Source: JAVEDQ01 sp035468175
GTDB lineage: Bacteria > Actinomycetota > Actinomycetes > Frankiales > Frankiaceae
Assembly (NCBI GenBank): GCA_035468175.1
Contig: DATITC010000172.1
Coordinates: 12,509-76,508 of the forward strand
Reading direction: 5' to 3'
DNA length: 64,000 nt
The position numbers were made by a program, and so were the translations under genes. Shown here piece by piece: positions 8,074 to 15,942 of the stretch; positions within the stretch are counted from its first letter, which is position 1; the number at the start of each line of letters is the position of its first letter. The notes under the pieces were generated by a model that did not search any database, had not been told where the DNA came from, and was given only the letters and a program-made list of their open reading frames with translations.

Positions 8074-8766
8074 ATGGTCCGCGCCCTGTTCTTCGACGTC
8101 TTCGGCACCGTCGTCGACTGGCGTCGCGGCATCCTCGACGCTTGCGCGGCGGTCTCGGAACGCACCGGGGTCTCCGCCGACTGGGCAGTGATCACCGACG
8201 ATTGGCGCCGGGCCTATCCCGCGGCCATGGTCGCTGCCCGCCGTGAACCGGAGTGGCAAAACCTCGACCGGCTGCAGGCCCGCACGCTGGACGATGTACT
8301 CGCGCACCATCAGGTGGATCTCCCGGCCGCGGACCGCGCCGACCTCGTCCGCGCCTGGCGGTGCTTGCCGCCCTGGCCGGACAGCCGCTTCGGCCTGGCC
8401 CAGCTGCGCTCACACTTCACGACCGCGACCCTCTCGAACGGTCACGTGGCCCTGCTCGTCGACCTGCTGAAGTTCGGCGACCTCCTGGTCGACGCGGTCC
8501 TCTCAGCCGAACTCGCGAACAGCTACAAGCCGGATCCAGCGGTCTATCGCCGCGCCGCCGCGCTGCTGGAGTGCCCGCTCGAGGAAGCCGCCATGGTCGC
8601 TGCCCACGGTAGTGACCTCGAAGCCGCAGCCGCCCTGGGCCTCCGGCCGGTGTTCGTGCGCCGCCCGTACGAATGGGGTCCGGACGCCTCCGCCACCCCG
8701 CCGCCCGACCTCCCCGGCCTCGTCGTCGTCGACGAACTGGCCGAGATCGCTGCCCAGCTCCGCTGA
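8074..8766 (+). CDS. Haloacid dehalogenase type II
   Basis: 230 aa. HAD type II signature: nucleophile Asp in LFFDVFGTVVDWR, Arg in DWRRGI, Ser/Asn in TATLSNGH, Lys in NSYKPDP, and the acidic end motif AAHGSDLEAAAALG. L-2-haloacid dehalogenases hydrolyse 2-haloalkanoates to 2-hydroxyacids with inversion, but many actinobacterial members act as general phosphatases or have no known substrate. No signal peptide, so cytosolic. It converges on the MerR gene with only 34 bp between stops. The ATG at 8074 lies exactly at the HAD motif. Confidence 0.9.
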   Translation: MVRALFFDVFGTVVDWRRGILDACAAVSERTGVSADWAVITDDWRRAYPAAMVAARREPEWQNLDRLQARTLDDVLAHHQVDLPAADRADLVRAWRCLPPWPDSRFGLAQLRSHFTTATLSNGHVALLVDLLKFGDLLVDAVLSAELANSYKPDPAVYRRAAALLECPLEEAAMVAAHGSDLEAAAALGLRPVFVRRPYEWGPDASATPPPDLPGLVVVDELAEIAAQLR

Positions 8767-8800
8767 CGCCGGGCGCTCGGTGTCGACGCCGGAGGGAGCG

Positions 8801-9400
8801 CTACTCGCCGCTGGCGCGGCGGCGGTGCCGGCGGGTGGCCAGCTCGTCGTTGGCCGACGGGGCGTCGACCCCAGCCTTCTCGGCCGGCATCTCCGCCAGC
8901 TGCCCCTCGACCTCGCGGACGACCCGGCCGACGGCGATGCCGAACACGCCCTGACCGCCGGCCAGCAGGTCGGTGACCTCGTCGGCGGAGGTGCACTCGT
9001 AGACGGTGGCCCCGTCGGACATGAGGGTGATGCGGGCCAGGTCGTCGACACCGCGGCTGCGCAGGTGCTCGATGGCGTTGCGGATGTTCTGCAGCGAGAC
9101 CCCGGCGTCGAGCAGGCGCTTCACGACCTTGAGCACCAGGATGTCGCGGAAGCTGTAGAGCCGCTGGGTACCCGAGCCGGTCGCGTCCCGGACGCTGGGG
9201 ACGACCAGGCCGGTGCGGGCCCAGTAGTCCAACTGTCGGTAGGTGATGCCAGCCGCCTTGTGCGCGGTGGGCCCGCGGTAGCCCGCGTCGGCATCGGGAG
9301 TGGGACGGTCGTCCGGAAAGAGCGATCCCTGCTCCGGGAACGCACCGCCGACGCGGTCCTCGTGCCGGGCCTGCTCACCACCGCTGGCACGTCCGCTCAC
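8801..9400 (-). CDS. MerR-family regulator, Rv1830/ResR-like
   Basis: 199 aa. A disordered ~40-residue N-terminus precedes a MerR winged helix (AAGITYRQLDYWARTGLVVPS, QRLYSFRDILVLKVVKRLLDAGVSL). The C-terminal part (LMSDGATVYECTSADEVTDLL, GGQGVFGIAVGRV) is typical of the Rv1830 (ResR/McdR) group, which controls cell-division and growth genes in mycobacteria. Position supports this: it follows the DUF151 gene in the same order as Rv1828-Rv1829-Rv1830. No metal-binding cysteines are present. Confidence 0.85.
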   Translation of the reverse strand: MSGRASGGEQARHEDRVGGAFPEQGSLFPDDRPTPDADAGYRGPTAHKAAGITYRQLDYWARTGLVVPSVRDATGSGTQRLYSFRDILVLKVVKRLLDAGVSLQNIRNAIEHLRSRGVDDLARITLMSDGATVYECTSADEVTDLLAGGQGVFGIAVGRVVREVEGQLAEMPAEKAGVDAPSANDELATRRHRRRASGE

Positions 9401-9664
9401 GCCGCCGCCACCTCCTCGTCGACCTCCCGGCAGGGGTACCGCCCGAACCAGGCTCCCGAGGGTTCCTGCATCGGCCCGGCCCTGCCGTGCTGCCGGGACT
9501 GCTGACCGTACGAGGGTGACCCGGGCGCTTCAAGCACGCGGCCCGGTGTGTCGGTCCTCGGCTGGATCCTAGATCGAGAAGCAGCCGGCGAGAAGCAGCG
9601 GGGCTGTGGACGGGGCGGTCGCACCAGGCCGACCCGCCCTACCCGCCACCCAGGCCTGCTCACC

Positions 9665-10147
9665 TCACGAGCCCGTGTTGAAGTCCTCCGGCGAGATGTT
9701 GTCGAGGAACTCGCGGAACTTCTCGACCTCGCCCTCCTCGTCGGCCTCACCCTCGTCCGGCACGGTGATCCCGGCCTCGTCGAGCACGGCTTCGGCGCCG
9801 AACACCGGCACATCCATCCGCATCGCGAGGGCGATCGCGTCGGACGGGCGGGCCGAGACCTCGACGCCGGTGTTGAAGTGCAGGGTGGCGAAAAAGACGC
9901 CGTCCTGAAGATCGTTGATGGTCACGCGCTCGAGGTCGCCGCCCAGTGCCTGCAGCACGTCACGCAACAGGTCGTGGGTCATGGGCCGGGCGGTGACCAC
10001 GCCTTCCTGGGCGAAAGCGATGGCGGTGGCCTCGACGGCGCCGATCCAGATCGGGAGGTAACGCTCCCCGCCGACCTCACGCAGCAGCACGATGGGTTGC
10101 TTGGAAGGGAGTTCGACCCGCACGCCCACGATGTCCAGCCGGAGCAT
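9665..10147 (-). CDS. Bifunctional nuclease family protein (DUF151)
   Basis: 160 aa. ATG at 10147 is chosen because AAGGAGGTG lies 5 nt upstream. The sequence (LRLDIVGVRVELPSKQPIVLL, LPIWIGAVEATAIAF, VSARPSDAIALAMR) is DUF151, founded on plant bifunctional nucleases and the Rv1829 family. The acidic C-terminus (PDEGEADEEGEVEKF) is typical. It lies between two MerR genes in the conserved gcvH-garA-merR-DUF151-merR block. A role in that growth-control locus is inferred only from synteny. Confidence 0.9.
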   Translation of the reverse strand: MLRLDIVGVRVELPSKQPIVLLREVGGERYLPIWIGAVEATAIAFAQEGVVTARPMTHDLLRDVLQALGGDLERVTINDLQDGVFFATLHFNTGVEVSARPSDAIALAMRMDVPVFGAEAVLDEAGITVPDEGEADEEGEVEKFREFLDNISPEDFNTGS

Positions 10148-10251
10148 GGTGGCACCTCCTTCCGCTACAGCCGACACTAACGCGCTCCGCCCCGGGTGGT
10201 GCCGGGCTCCCCGCTTTTGTTGGTCTTCGGTGGAGGTGCTCTCGTCGACGC

Positions 10252-11106
10252 TCAGCCGCGCAACGCGGAGCGCAAGCCCGCCGAGACCAGCGCGGCGTGC
10301 AGCCGCACCGACAGCGACGCAAGCTCACGGGCCGAGGCGGCGGCTTGTGCCCGGGCCCCGGGGGCCCGCTGCCGAGACATCGGACTGACCACCTGCTCCA
10401 CCAGACCGACCTCCCGGTCGGCTGCGGCCTTGACCGGCCGCAGGTGCCGCGCCTCCAGGCCGTACCGGCTGATCTGCGCGACGATCTTCGCGATGACCAG
10501 TGAGTCACCGTCGAAGTAGCTGCTGCCGTGCCGAACGGCGACGAGACCGAACTGCTCGAGCTGGGCGAGCTGGTCGGCGGACAGGCCACTGGCCCGCATC
10601 AATTCGCCGCGGGAGAGACGCAGTTCGCTCGCGGCCGCGTCGAACGCTTCCGGGCGGAGCTCGGCGGGGACGTCGGCGAGCTGCTCGGCGGACGCGCCGT
10701 CCTCATCGCCCGGCTCGTCCTCGGCGACGGCGAGGCCCTGCTGAGCGGCCGCCGCGGGCGTCTCACCGCGGTCCAACGCCTCGAGCTGAGCCCGGATGAC
10801 CTTCAGTGGCAGGTAGTGGTCGCGCGCGGCGGTGAGGATGTAACGCAGCCGAGCGACGTCGTCGCCGGAGAACTTCCGGTACCCCGACGCGGTGCGCTGC
10901 GGCGTCAGCAGACCTTGGGCCTCGTAGAAGCGGATCTTGGAGATCGTCAACTCGGGGAACGCCGGCCGCAGCTGGGCCAGGACCTCACCGATGGTGCGGC
11001 TCGCGCCGCCGGGGACGTCGACCTCGGGTACCAGCGACGGCTGGTGCGACGACGCCTGGTGGGACGACGGCTGGTGCCCGTCCGCAGGATTCTCGAATGC
11101 CGGCAT
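10252..11106 (-). CDS. ftsR: MerR-family regulator FtsR-like
   Basis: 284 aa. MerR DNA-binding domain at residues ~36-110 (RTIGEVLAQLRPAFPELTISKIRFYEAQGLL, YRKFSGDDVARLRYIL). The C-terminal half (LMRASGLSADQLAQLEQFGLV, IAKIVAQISRYGLEARHLRPV, MSRQRAPGAR) is the hallmark of the Rv1828/Cg1631 group; Cg1631 is FtsR, an activator of ftsZ in Corynebacterium. Flanked by the FHA gene upstream and DUF151 downstream as in that group. The extreme N-terminus contains a short SSHQxSSHQ repeat encoded by 15-bp tandem duplications. Confidence 0.85.
   Translation of the reverse strand: MPAFENPADGHQPSSHQASSHQPSLVPEVDVPGGASRTIGEVLAQLRPAFPELTISKIRFYEAQGLLTPQRTASGYRKFSGDDVARLRYILTAARDHYLPLKVIRAQLEALDRGETPAAAAQQGLAVAEDEPGDEDGASAEQLADVPAELRPEAFDAAASELRLSRGELMRASGLSADQLAQLEQFGLVAVRHGSSYFDGDSLVIAKIVAQISRYGLEARHLRPVKAAADREVGLVEQVVSPMSRQRAPGARAQAAASARELASLSVRLHAALVSAGLRSALRG
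11036..11080. repeat. 15-bp tandem repeat in the 5' end of the ftsR-like gene
   Basis: Three 15-bp units (11036-11050, 11051-11065, 11066-11080) of pattern GACGSCTGGTGSSAC encode the SSHQ-rich N-terminal tail. The repeats are in frame and lie outside the winged-helix domain. Confidence 0.8.
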
Positions 11107-11138
11107 ACCGGGGACCGCGATCCGTGAACGCCCGGCGG

Positions 11139-11684
11139 TCAGGCGCCGGTGTCGGCGGTACGGGGAGCGGTGAGGAACACCAGCCGGAACTTGCCGACCT
11201 GCACCTCGTCCCCGCTCGCCAGCTCAGCGGTCTCGATCCGCTCCCGGTTGAGATAGGTCCCGTTGAGGCTGCCCACGTCCTGGACGACGAAGCCGCCGCT
11301 CTCCTCGTCCCGGCGGAACTCAGCGTGCCGGCGTGAGACGGTGACGTCGTCGAGGAAGATGTCGCTGTCCGGATGCCGGCCTGCGGTGGTGACGTCGGAA
11401 TCGAGCAGGAACCGGCTGCCGGCGTTCGGCCCCCGCTTCACCACGAGCAGCGCCGAACCGCCCGGCAGCGCCTCCGCGGCGTTGCCGGTCTCGACGTCCC
11501 CGGAGTCCTCGGGCGCGTCGCTCTCCAGCACCGCCCCGATCGCCGCGAGGTTCAGCGTCGACGTCTGTTCTGCCGGCCGTTCCGGCGGCGACACGGGTTC
11601 ACCCGGGCGCAGCAGCTCGTTGCCACAGCGGGCGCAGAACCGTGCGTCGGCCGGGTTCTGCTGGCCGCACCTGGTGCAGAACAC
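11139..11684 (-). CDS. garA: FHA-domain protein, GarA/OdhI-like with N-terminal zinc ribbon
   Basis: 181 aa. Residues 1-25 form a zinc ribbon with two CxxC pairs (FCTRCG, FCARCG). A linker contains Thr-rich EQTSTLNL, comparable in position to the ETTS phospho-site of GarA/OdhI. The FHA domain spans residues ~85-175 (AGRHPDSDIFLDDVTVSRRHAE, DVGSLNGTYLNRERI), with the phosphothreonine-binding Arg, Ser and Asn. GarA regulates 2-oxoglutarate/glutamate metabolism when phosphorylated by Ser/Thr kinases. The gene lies between gcvH and the MerR genes, as Rv1827 does. The zinc ribbon is absent from mycobacterial GarA. Confidence 0.9.
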   Translation of the reverse strand: MFCTRCGQQNPADARFCARCGNELLRPGEPVSPPERPAEQTSTLNLAAIGAVLESDAPEDSGDVETGNAAEALPGGSALLVVKRGPNAGSRFLLDSDVTTAGRHPDSDIFLDDVTVSRRHAEFRRDEESGGFVVQDVGSLNGTYLNRERIETAELASGDEVQVGKFRLVFLTAPRTADTGA

Positions 11685-11778
11685 GAGAGACGTCCGCCTC
11701 CTGCCGGTCGTACCGGCGGGTCGGGCCGACGGGGAGTCGGCGGTCGGTGGGTAGGTAGGGGCAGCCTAGTCGGAACGA

Positions 11779-12162
11779 TTACTGGTGGTCGTCGACGAGC
11801 CGCTGGTACGCCTCGGCATCCAGCATGTTCTCCAGCGCCGAGCCGTCGCCGACGGTCAGCTCGATCAGCCAGCCATCGCCGTAGGGGTCGTTGTTGACCA
11901 GCTCCGGAGTGTTCTCGAGGGCTTCGTTGCGGGCAACGACCTCGCCGGAAACCGGCGCGTACACGTCGGAGACGCTCTTGGTGGACTCCACCTCACCGAA
12001 CGCCTGCCCGGCGTCCAGGCTGTCGCCCACGTCGGGCAGCTGGACGAACACGATGTCGCCGAGCGCGTCCTGCGCGTAGGAGGTGATGCCGACCTTCAGC
12101 CGGTCGCCGTCGACGCGCACCCACTCATGCTCGGGCGTGTACTTGAGATCGTCCGGATACAC
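11779..12162 (-). CDS. gcvH: Glycine cleavage system H protein
   Basis: 127 aa, the normal H-protein length. GTG start with AGGAGG upstream. The lipoyl-lysine motif is VESTKSVSDVYAPV near residue 63, and the N-terminus YTPEHEWVRV and C-terminus DGWLIEL are family hallmarks. It carries the aminomethyl group between the P, T and L proteins of glycine cleavage. No gcvP/gcvT are nearby and no glycine riboswitch is evident upstream. The syntenic position next to the FHA gene is widely conserved in actinobacteria. Confidence 0.95.
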   Translation of the reverse strand: MYPDDLKYTPEHEWVRVDGDRLKVGITSYAQDALGDIVFVQLPDVGDSLDAGQAFGEVESTKSVSDVYAPVSGEVVARNEALENTPELVNNDPYGDGWLIELTVGDGSALENMLDAEAYQRLVDDHQ

Positions 12163-12231
12163 CGGGGATGCCTCCTAGGACTGCTCAGCGGGCCACGTGT
12201 CCCCGGCACCGATTCCCGGGCTGGCCGGACG

Positions 12232-12948
12232 TCAGGAGGGAGCCGAGCGAGCGTACTTGTGAGTCGGGAGAGGTCGCAACGAGCGCACCTCGAGATGCGT
12301 CGAGGACGTGATGCTCGCCTTCGCGCCGGGTCGCTCCGCCACCGAATCCACGATCCCCCCGGGGATCTTCAGGGCCTGCGCCATCGTTGCCGGGTCACCC
12401 AGGGCGGTGAACCGGTACGGCGTGGTGAGAGTCTTTCCGTCGACCTGCAGGCCAGAGCCGCGGTCCACGACGTAGCTGTCGACCCCGAGGCGGACGCCGG
12501 AGAGGTCGATCACCTCGGCACCGGCGTCCCGCAGCTCCTGGATGGTGTCCACCAGGACGTCGGCCCGCACCTGCTGCCGCGGGTCGTCGATCGTGAGCAC
12601 GATCCCGGGCCCCTGCGCCGGCAGCGTCCCGGCGAGCACCCCGAGCTGCGCGGCCCGCTGGCGCGATTCGTCCAGCGCCGCCTGGTTTCCTTGCGCACCG
12701 GTCAGCCGGTCCCGGCTCTGCTGCAGGTCGCTGACCTGGGACCGGAGGCGGCCGGCACGGCTGTCCAGGTCGTCGAGGATGCGAACCAGGTCCTCCTGAC
12801 GGGCGGTGGCCAGGCCGGCCGGTCCCCGGTTGGTCCGGACGCTCACCGCGAGGGCGAAGCCTAGCAGGGCGAGCAGCACCACCCCGATGATCCGGAAACT
12901 GCGGCCGCCCGCAGCGGTCCGCGCGGGAGGCGGTAGGGAACTGGTCAC
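12232..12948 (-). CDS. DUF881 family membrane-anchored protein (downstream copy)
   Basis: 238 aa; GTG at 12948 has a GGAG 8 nt upstream. One N-terminal transmembrane helix (RIIGVVLLALLGFALAVSV) precedes a coiled coil (residues ~45-95) and the DUF881 domain (PGIVLTIDDP, GAEVIDLSGVRLG, LTTPYRFTALGDPATM). DUF881 proteins flank the small basic protein gene in actinobacteria and their operon context links them to envelope and cell division; their biochemistry is unknown. This corresponds to Rv1825. Lies 13 bp after the sbp stop. Confidence 0.9.
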   Translation of the reverse strand: MTSSLPPPARTAAGGRSFRIIGVVLLALLGFALAVSVRTNRGPAGLATARQEDLVRILDDLDSRAGRLRSQVSDLQQSRDRLTGAQGNQAALDESRQRAAQLGVLAGTLPAQGPGIVLTIDDPRQQVRADVLVDTIQELRDAGAEVIDLSGVRLGVDSYVVDRGSGLQVDGKTLTTPYRFTALGDPATMAQALKIPGGIVDSVAERPGAKASITSSTHLEVRSLRPLPTHKYARSAPS

Positions 12949-12961
12949 GAACGGGCTCCGT

Positions 12962-13294
12962 TCACGCCCGGAACAGCCGACGCCGGATGGCGGCGGCGTT
13001 GCTGAAGATGCGGATGCCGAGGACCACGACGACGGCGGTGGAGAGCTGGCCGCCGACGCCGAGGTTGTCGCCGAGGTAGACGACCAGCGCTGCAACCAGC
13101 ACGTTCGATACGAAGGAGACGACGAAGACCTTGTCGTCGAAAATCCCCTCGAAGCGGGCGCGGACAGCGCCGAACACGGCGTCGAGCGCGGCCACAACGG
13201 CAATGGGAAGGTAGGGCTCGAGCCAGCCGGGCGCCGTGGGATGCAGGAACAGCCCTCCGACCAGGCCGGCGAGCAGGGCGAACGCAGCGATCAC
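12962..13294 (-). CDS. sbp: Small basic protein (DUF1290), membrane
   Basis: 110 aa with three hydrophobic helices (residues ~2-18, ~29-42, ~56-75) and a basic C-terminus (AAAIRRRLFR). The motif YLPIAVVAALDAVFGAVRA and FSNAAAIRRRLF identify the small basic protein family, found beside cell-division and envelope genes in Gram-positives and as Rv1824 in mycobacteria. Its start overlaps the stop of the upstream DUF881 gene (ATGA), indicating translational coupling. Confidence 0.92.
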   Translation of the reverse strand: MIAAFALLAGLVGGLFLHPTAPGWLEPYLPIAVVAALDAVFGAVRARFEGIFDDKVFVVSFVSNVLVAALVVYLGDNLGVGGQLSTAVVVVLGIRIFSNAAAIRRRLFRA

Positions 13295-14214
13295 GAGTGG
13301 GCTCCTGGCGTACGGGTCGACGGTCCGGCTGACGGCGTTCCGGGACCAGTCGTACCGGAGCCCGCGAGCGGTTTAGCCACCCGGGTCTCGGTCCCGGATG
13401 CGGCGGGCAGGTGCAGATCGGTCCGTCGCGTGATCCGCACCGGGCTGTGCTGCTGGCCCAGCCGGGTGAGGATCGCGGCCCCGGCGGACCGGAAGGCGGG
13501 CTCGAGGGCGCCCGGGTCGCCGATCGCGAGCAGCACGTAGGGGGCGCTGAGCGGCCGGTAGTCCGCCAGGATCGTCTCCCCTGCCGTACGGATCGCGGTG
13601 GTGGGTGACAGCCGGACCCCTCCGACGGAGATGGCCTCCGCGCCCGCCGCCCACAGGGCGTTGACGACTTCCTGCAGGTCCCGGTCGGCTACCCGGCCGG
13701 TGACGACGGTTCCGTCCGGCCGCTGCTCCGCGCTTCCTCGCCCCGTCGCAGCGGCGGGGGCATCGTCGACGCTCACCGACACGCCGGGCCCGGTGACCGC
13801 CGTCTCCCCGGCCGCGGCGGACAGGTCCGCGCGCTGCTGCGCGACGGCCGTGCCCTCCTGGGCGGAGGCGAGCACCGACGCCTGCAGCCGGCTGGTGTCC
13901 CGGCGCAGCTGCTCGATCTCTGTGCTGAGCCCCTCGACGGTGGCGGTGCGCTGCCGGGCGTCCCCGAGCAGCGCCGTCCGGGCCTGCGCCGCGGCGGGTG
14001 CCTCGGTACGTTCCCGCCCGACGGTCAGACCTACGGCCAGGCCACCCACCAGGAGCAGGACCGCGGTCGCCGAACGGGCCCGGGGAAGCCGGCTCCGTCG
14101 GCGTGTGGCGGCGTCGGCGTAGGCCGGGTCGAGGGCGTCGGCGACGATCATGTCCAGCAGCTGAGGATGCCGTACCGCGGACGGACGCGGGTAGTGCGCC
14201 TCGTCGGTGCTCAT
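13291..14214 (-). CDS. DUF881 family membrane-anchored protein (upstream copy)
   Basis: 307 aa. A cytosolic N-terminus, one transmembrane helix (TAVLLLVGGLAVGLTVG, residues ~49-65), a coiled coil (VEGLSTEIEQLRRDTSRLQASV) and the DUF881 domain (AGAEAISVGGVRLSPTTAIRT, LSAPYVLLAIGDP). The final ~35 residues are Ser/Thr/Pro-rich. Corresponds to Rv1823. It begins the minus-strand run that continues through sbp, the second DUF881 gene, gcvH and the FHA/MerR genes. Confidence 0.9.
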   Translation of the reverse strand: MSTDEAHYPRPSAVRHPQLLDMIVADALDPAYADAATRRRSRLPRARSATAVLLLVGGLAVGLTVGRERTEAPAAAQARTALLGDARQRTATVEGLSTEIEQLRRDTSRLQASVLASAQEGTAVAQQRADLSAAAGETAVTGPGVSVSVDDAPAAATGRGSAEQRPDGTVVTGRVADRDLQEVVNALWAAGAEAISVGGVRLSPTTAIRTAGETILADYRPLSAPYVLLAIGDPGALEPAFRSAGAAILTRLGQQHSPVRITRRTDLHLPAASGTETRVAKPLAGSGTTGPGTPSAGPSTRTPGAHS

Positions 14215-14241
14215 GCGGTCATTCTGCGGTCCTTTCTCCGG

Positions 14242-15087
14242 TCAGTGCCCGGGCGTGGTCGGCTCCGTCACGAAGTCGACCAGCCGCTCGACGGCCTGCA
14301 GTAGCGGTACCTCCAGGTCGGCGTAGCTGTCTACCGCGCCGAGCACCCGGCGCCACATCTCGCGCGGGTCGCCGACACCGAGCGCGGCACACACGCCGGT
14401 CTTCCAGTCGACGCCCCGCGGGACGTCCGGCCAGGCCCGGATGCCGACCGAGCGCGGCTTCACCGCCTGCCAGATGTCGACGAACGGGTGGCCCGTGATC
14501 AGGACGTGGGCGCTCCACGGACCGCGCTCGACCTCGGCCGCGATCCGCTGTTCCTTGCTGCCGGGGACGAGGTGGTCGACCAGGGCCCCGAGCCGCCGGG
14601 TCGGCGTCGGCCGGAACTCGCTGACGACCAACGGCAGCGCATCAACCCCGTCGAGCAGCTCGACGACCACGCCTTCGATGCGGAGATCGTCGCCCCACAC
14701 CCGTTCCACCAGGGCGGCGTCGTGGACACCCTCGACGAGGATGCGGCTGGCCTGGGCGACCCGCGGGGCCGTCCCGGCCACCGCGAGCGACCCGGACGCG
14801 GTGCGCTTCGGCGCGGCTCCGACGGCCCGGACCGGTCGCACCAGAGTCGCGACACGACCTTCGTGGCGGAAAGCGCCGGGAGCGAGGGGGAAGGTGCGGC
14901 GACGGCCGTGCCGGTCCTCGAGGGTGACGGTGTCCTTCTCCATCTCGACCACCGCCCCGACCCAGTCGGTCGCGGCGTCCTCCACGACCACGCCGGGCTC
15001 CCCGGCCACTTCTACGGGAACCGGAGGCTTCGGCCGGCGCCCGGCGGCGGTGGCGAGCACGTCGGCGCCGTAGTCCTTGCTGCGCAT
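14242..15087 (-). CDS. DUF3097 family protein
   Basis: 281 aa. The sequence begins SKDYGADVL and contains DWVGAVVEMEKDTVTLEDRHG, FPLAPGAFRHEGR, ILVEGVHDAALVERVWGDDLR, VDHLVPGSKEQRIA and LITGHPFVDIWQAVKP, which are DUF3097 hallmarks. The EGVHDAALVE segment looks Toprim-like (acidic catalytic patch), so a nucleic-acid function is possible but untested. Cytosolic. Divergent from the nicotinamidase gene; the 125-bp gap holds a pair of operator-like direct repeats. Confidence 0.88.
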   Translation of the reverse strand: MRSKDYGADVLATAAGRRPKPPVPVEVAGEPGVVVEDAATDWVGAVVEMEKDTVTLEDRHGRRRTFPLAPGAFRHEGRVATLVRPVRAVGAAPKRTASGSLAVAGTAPRVAQASRILVEGVHDAALVERVWGDDLRIEGVVVELLDGVDALPLVVSEFRPTPTRRLGALVDHLVPGSKEQRIAAEVERGPWSAHVLITGHPFVDIWQAVKPRSVGIRAWPDVPRGVDWKTGVCAALGVGDPREMWRRVLGAVDSYADLEVPLLQAVERLVDFVTEPTTPGH

Positions 15088-15119
15088 GACCCCGACGCTA
15101 GGAGCGGGAGGTCGGGTTC

Positions 15120-15160
15120 GGTGTCATCGACACACGGCGTCGGTGCCATCGACACACGGC
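15120..15160. promoter_or_regulatory. Pair of 19-bp direct repeats, possible operator
   Basis: Two copies of GGTGYCATCGACACACGGC (15120-15138 and 15142-15160) differ at one base and are 22 bp apart start to start, i.e. about two helical turns. Each contains the near-palindrome TGTCATCGACA. They lie between the divergent DUF3097 and nicotinamidase starts, which is where a regulator would bind. The cognate protein is unknown. Confidence 0.5.
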
Positions 15161-15212
15161 CGGACCGGTTCGGGCCCCTCCAGCTCGTGGGGATCGGTGG
15201 AATGCTCGGACG

Positions 15213-15836
15213 ATGTCCGTCACACAGGAGGCCGCGGGGCCCGGGCCGAACGGGTACGACGCGAGCACCGCGTTGATCGTGGTCGACGTGCAGAACGACT
15301 TCGCCGACCCGTCCGGCGGGCTCTACGTGCGCGGCGGCGAGGACGTCGTTCCCGCCGCGAACGCCGAGATCGAGGCGGCAACCGCGGCCGGGGCGCCGGT
15401 GTTCTACACCCAGGACTGGCATCCGGCGCAGACGCCGCACTTCGCGAAGGACGGCGGGGTGTGGCCGGTGCACTGCGTCGCCGGGACGTGGGGGGCGGAG
15501 CTGCATCCGTCTCTGGTCGTCGCCGGGCCGGTCATCCGGAAGGGCGTGGGCGGCGAGGACGGCTACTCCGGCTTCACCATGCGCGACCCCGCCTCGGAGG
15601 CCCACACCGGCACCGGGCTGGAGGAGGCGGTCCGCTCTGCCGGGGCCGAACGGTTGGTGGTCCTCGGACTGGCCGGGGACGTGTGCGTGAAGGCCACCGC
15701 GCTGGACGGGGTCCGGCTGGGCTGGCCCACCATCGTCCTGTGGTCGGCCACCCGATCGGTTGAACTCCACCCGGGCGATGAGCAGTTGGCGCGGGAGGAA
15801 CTCACCCGAGCCGGCGTCGAGGTCCGCGCTGGGTGA
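15213..15836 (+). CDS. pncA: Nicotinamidase / isochorismatase-family hydrolase
   Basis: 207 aa. The catalytic triad is visible: Asp in IVVDVQNDFAD, Lys in PVIRKGVGG and Cys in GLAGDVCVKATAL. Metal-site residues are in FYTQDWHPAQTPHF (Asp-x-His and His). The enzyme deamidates nicotinamide to nicotinate for NAD salvage. The N-terminal ~15 residues before DASTALIVVD are an unstructured addition. It converges on DUF4193 with a strong hairpin between them. A general isochorismatase-like hydrolase cannot be excluded, but the metal site favours nicotinamidase. Confidence 0.9.
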   Translation: MSVTQEAAGPGPNGYDASTALIVVDVQNDFADPSGGLYVRGGEDVVPAANAEIEAATAAGAPVFYTQDWHPAQTPHFAKDGGVWPVHCVAGTWGAELHPSLVVAGPVIRKGVGGEDGYSGFTMRDPASEAHTGTGLEEAVRSAGAERLVVLGLAGDVCVKATALDGVRLGWPTIVLWSATRSVELHPGDEQLAREELTRAGVEVRAG

Positions 15837-15898
15837 GGCTCGGGAAGCGGGCGGTATCGACCTGATCGGGAGGGATCCGCCGACCCCGGACACAACAA

Positions 15899-15925
15899 GG
15901 TCCGGCCGAGGAACTCGGCCGGACC
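15899..15925. terminator. Bidirectional hairpin terminator between pncA and DUF4193
   Basis: GGTCCGGCCGAG (15899-15910) pairs perfectly with CTCGGCCGGACC (15914-15925) around a GAA loop, a 12-bp GC-rich stem. It lies between two convergent genes and no U-tract follows, as is usual in actinobacteria. Confidence 0.75.
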
Positions 15926-15942
15926 GCGTCGTGCTTCGAACG

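Noticed and set aside
12163..12231. Glycine riboswitch before gcvH
   Set aside because: The 69-bp gap is too short for a glycine aptamer and shows no matching conserved core.
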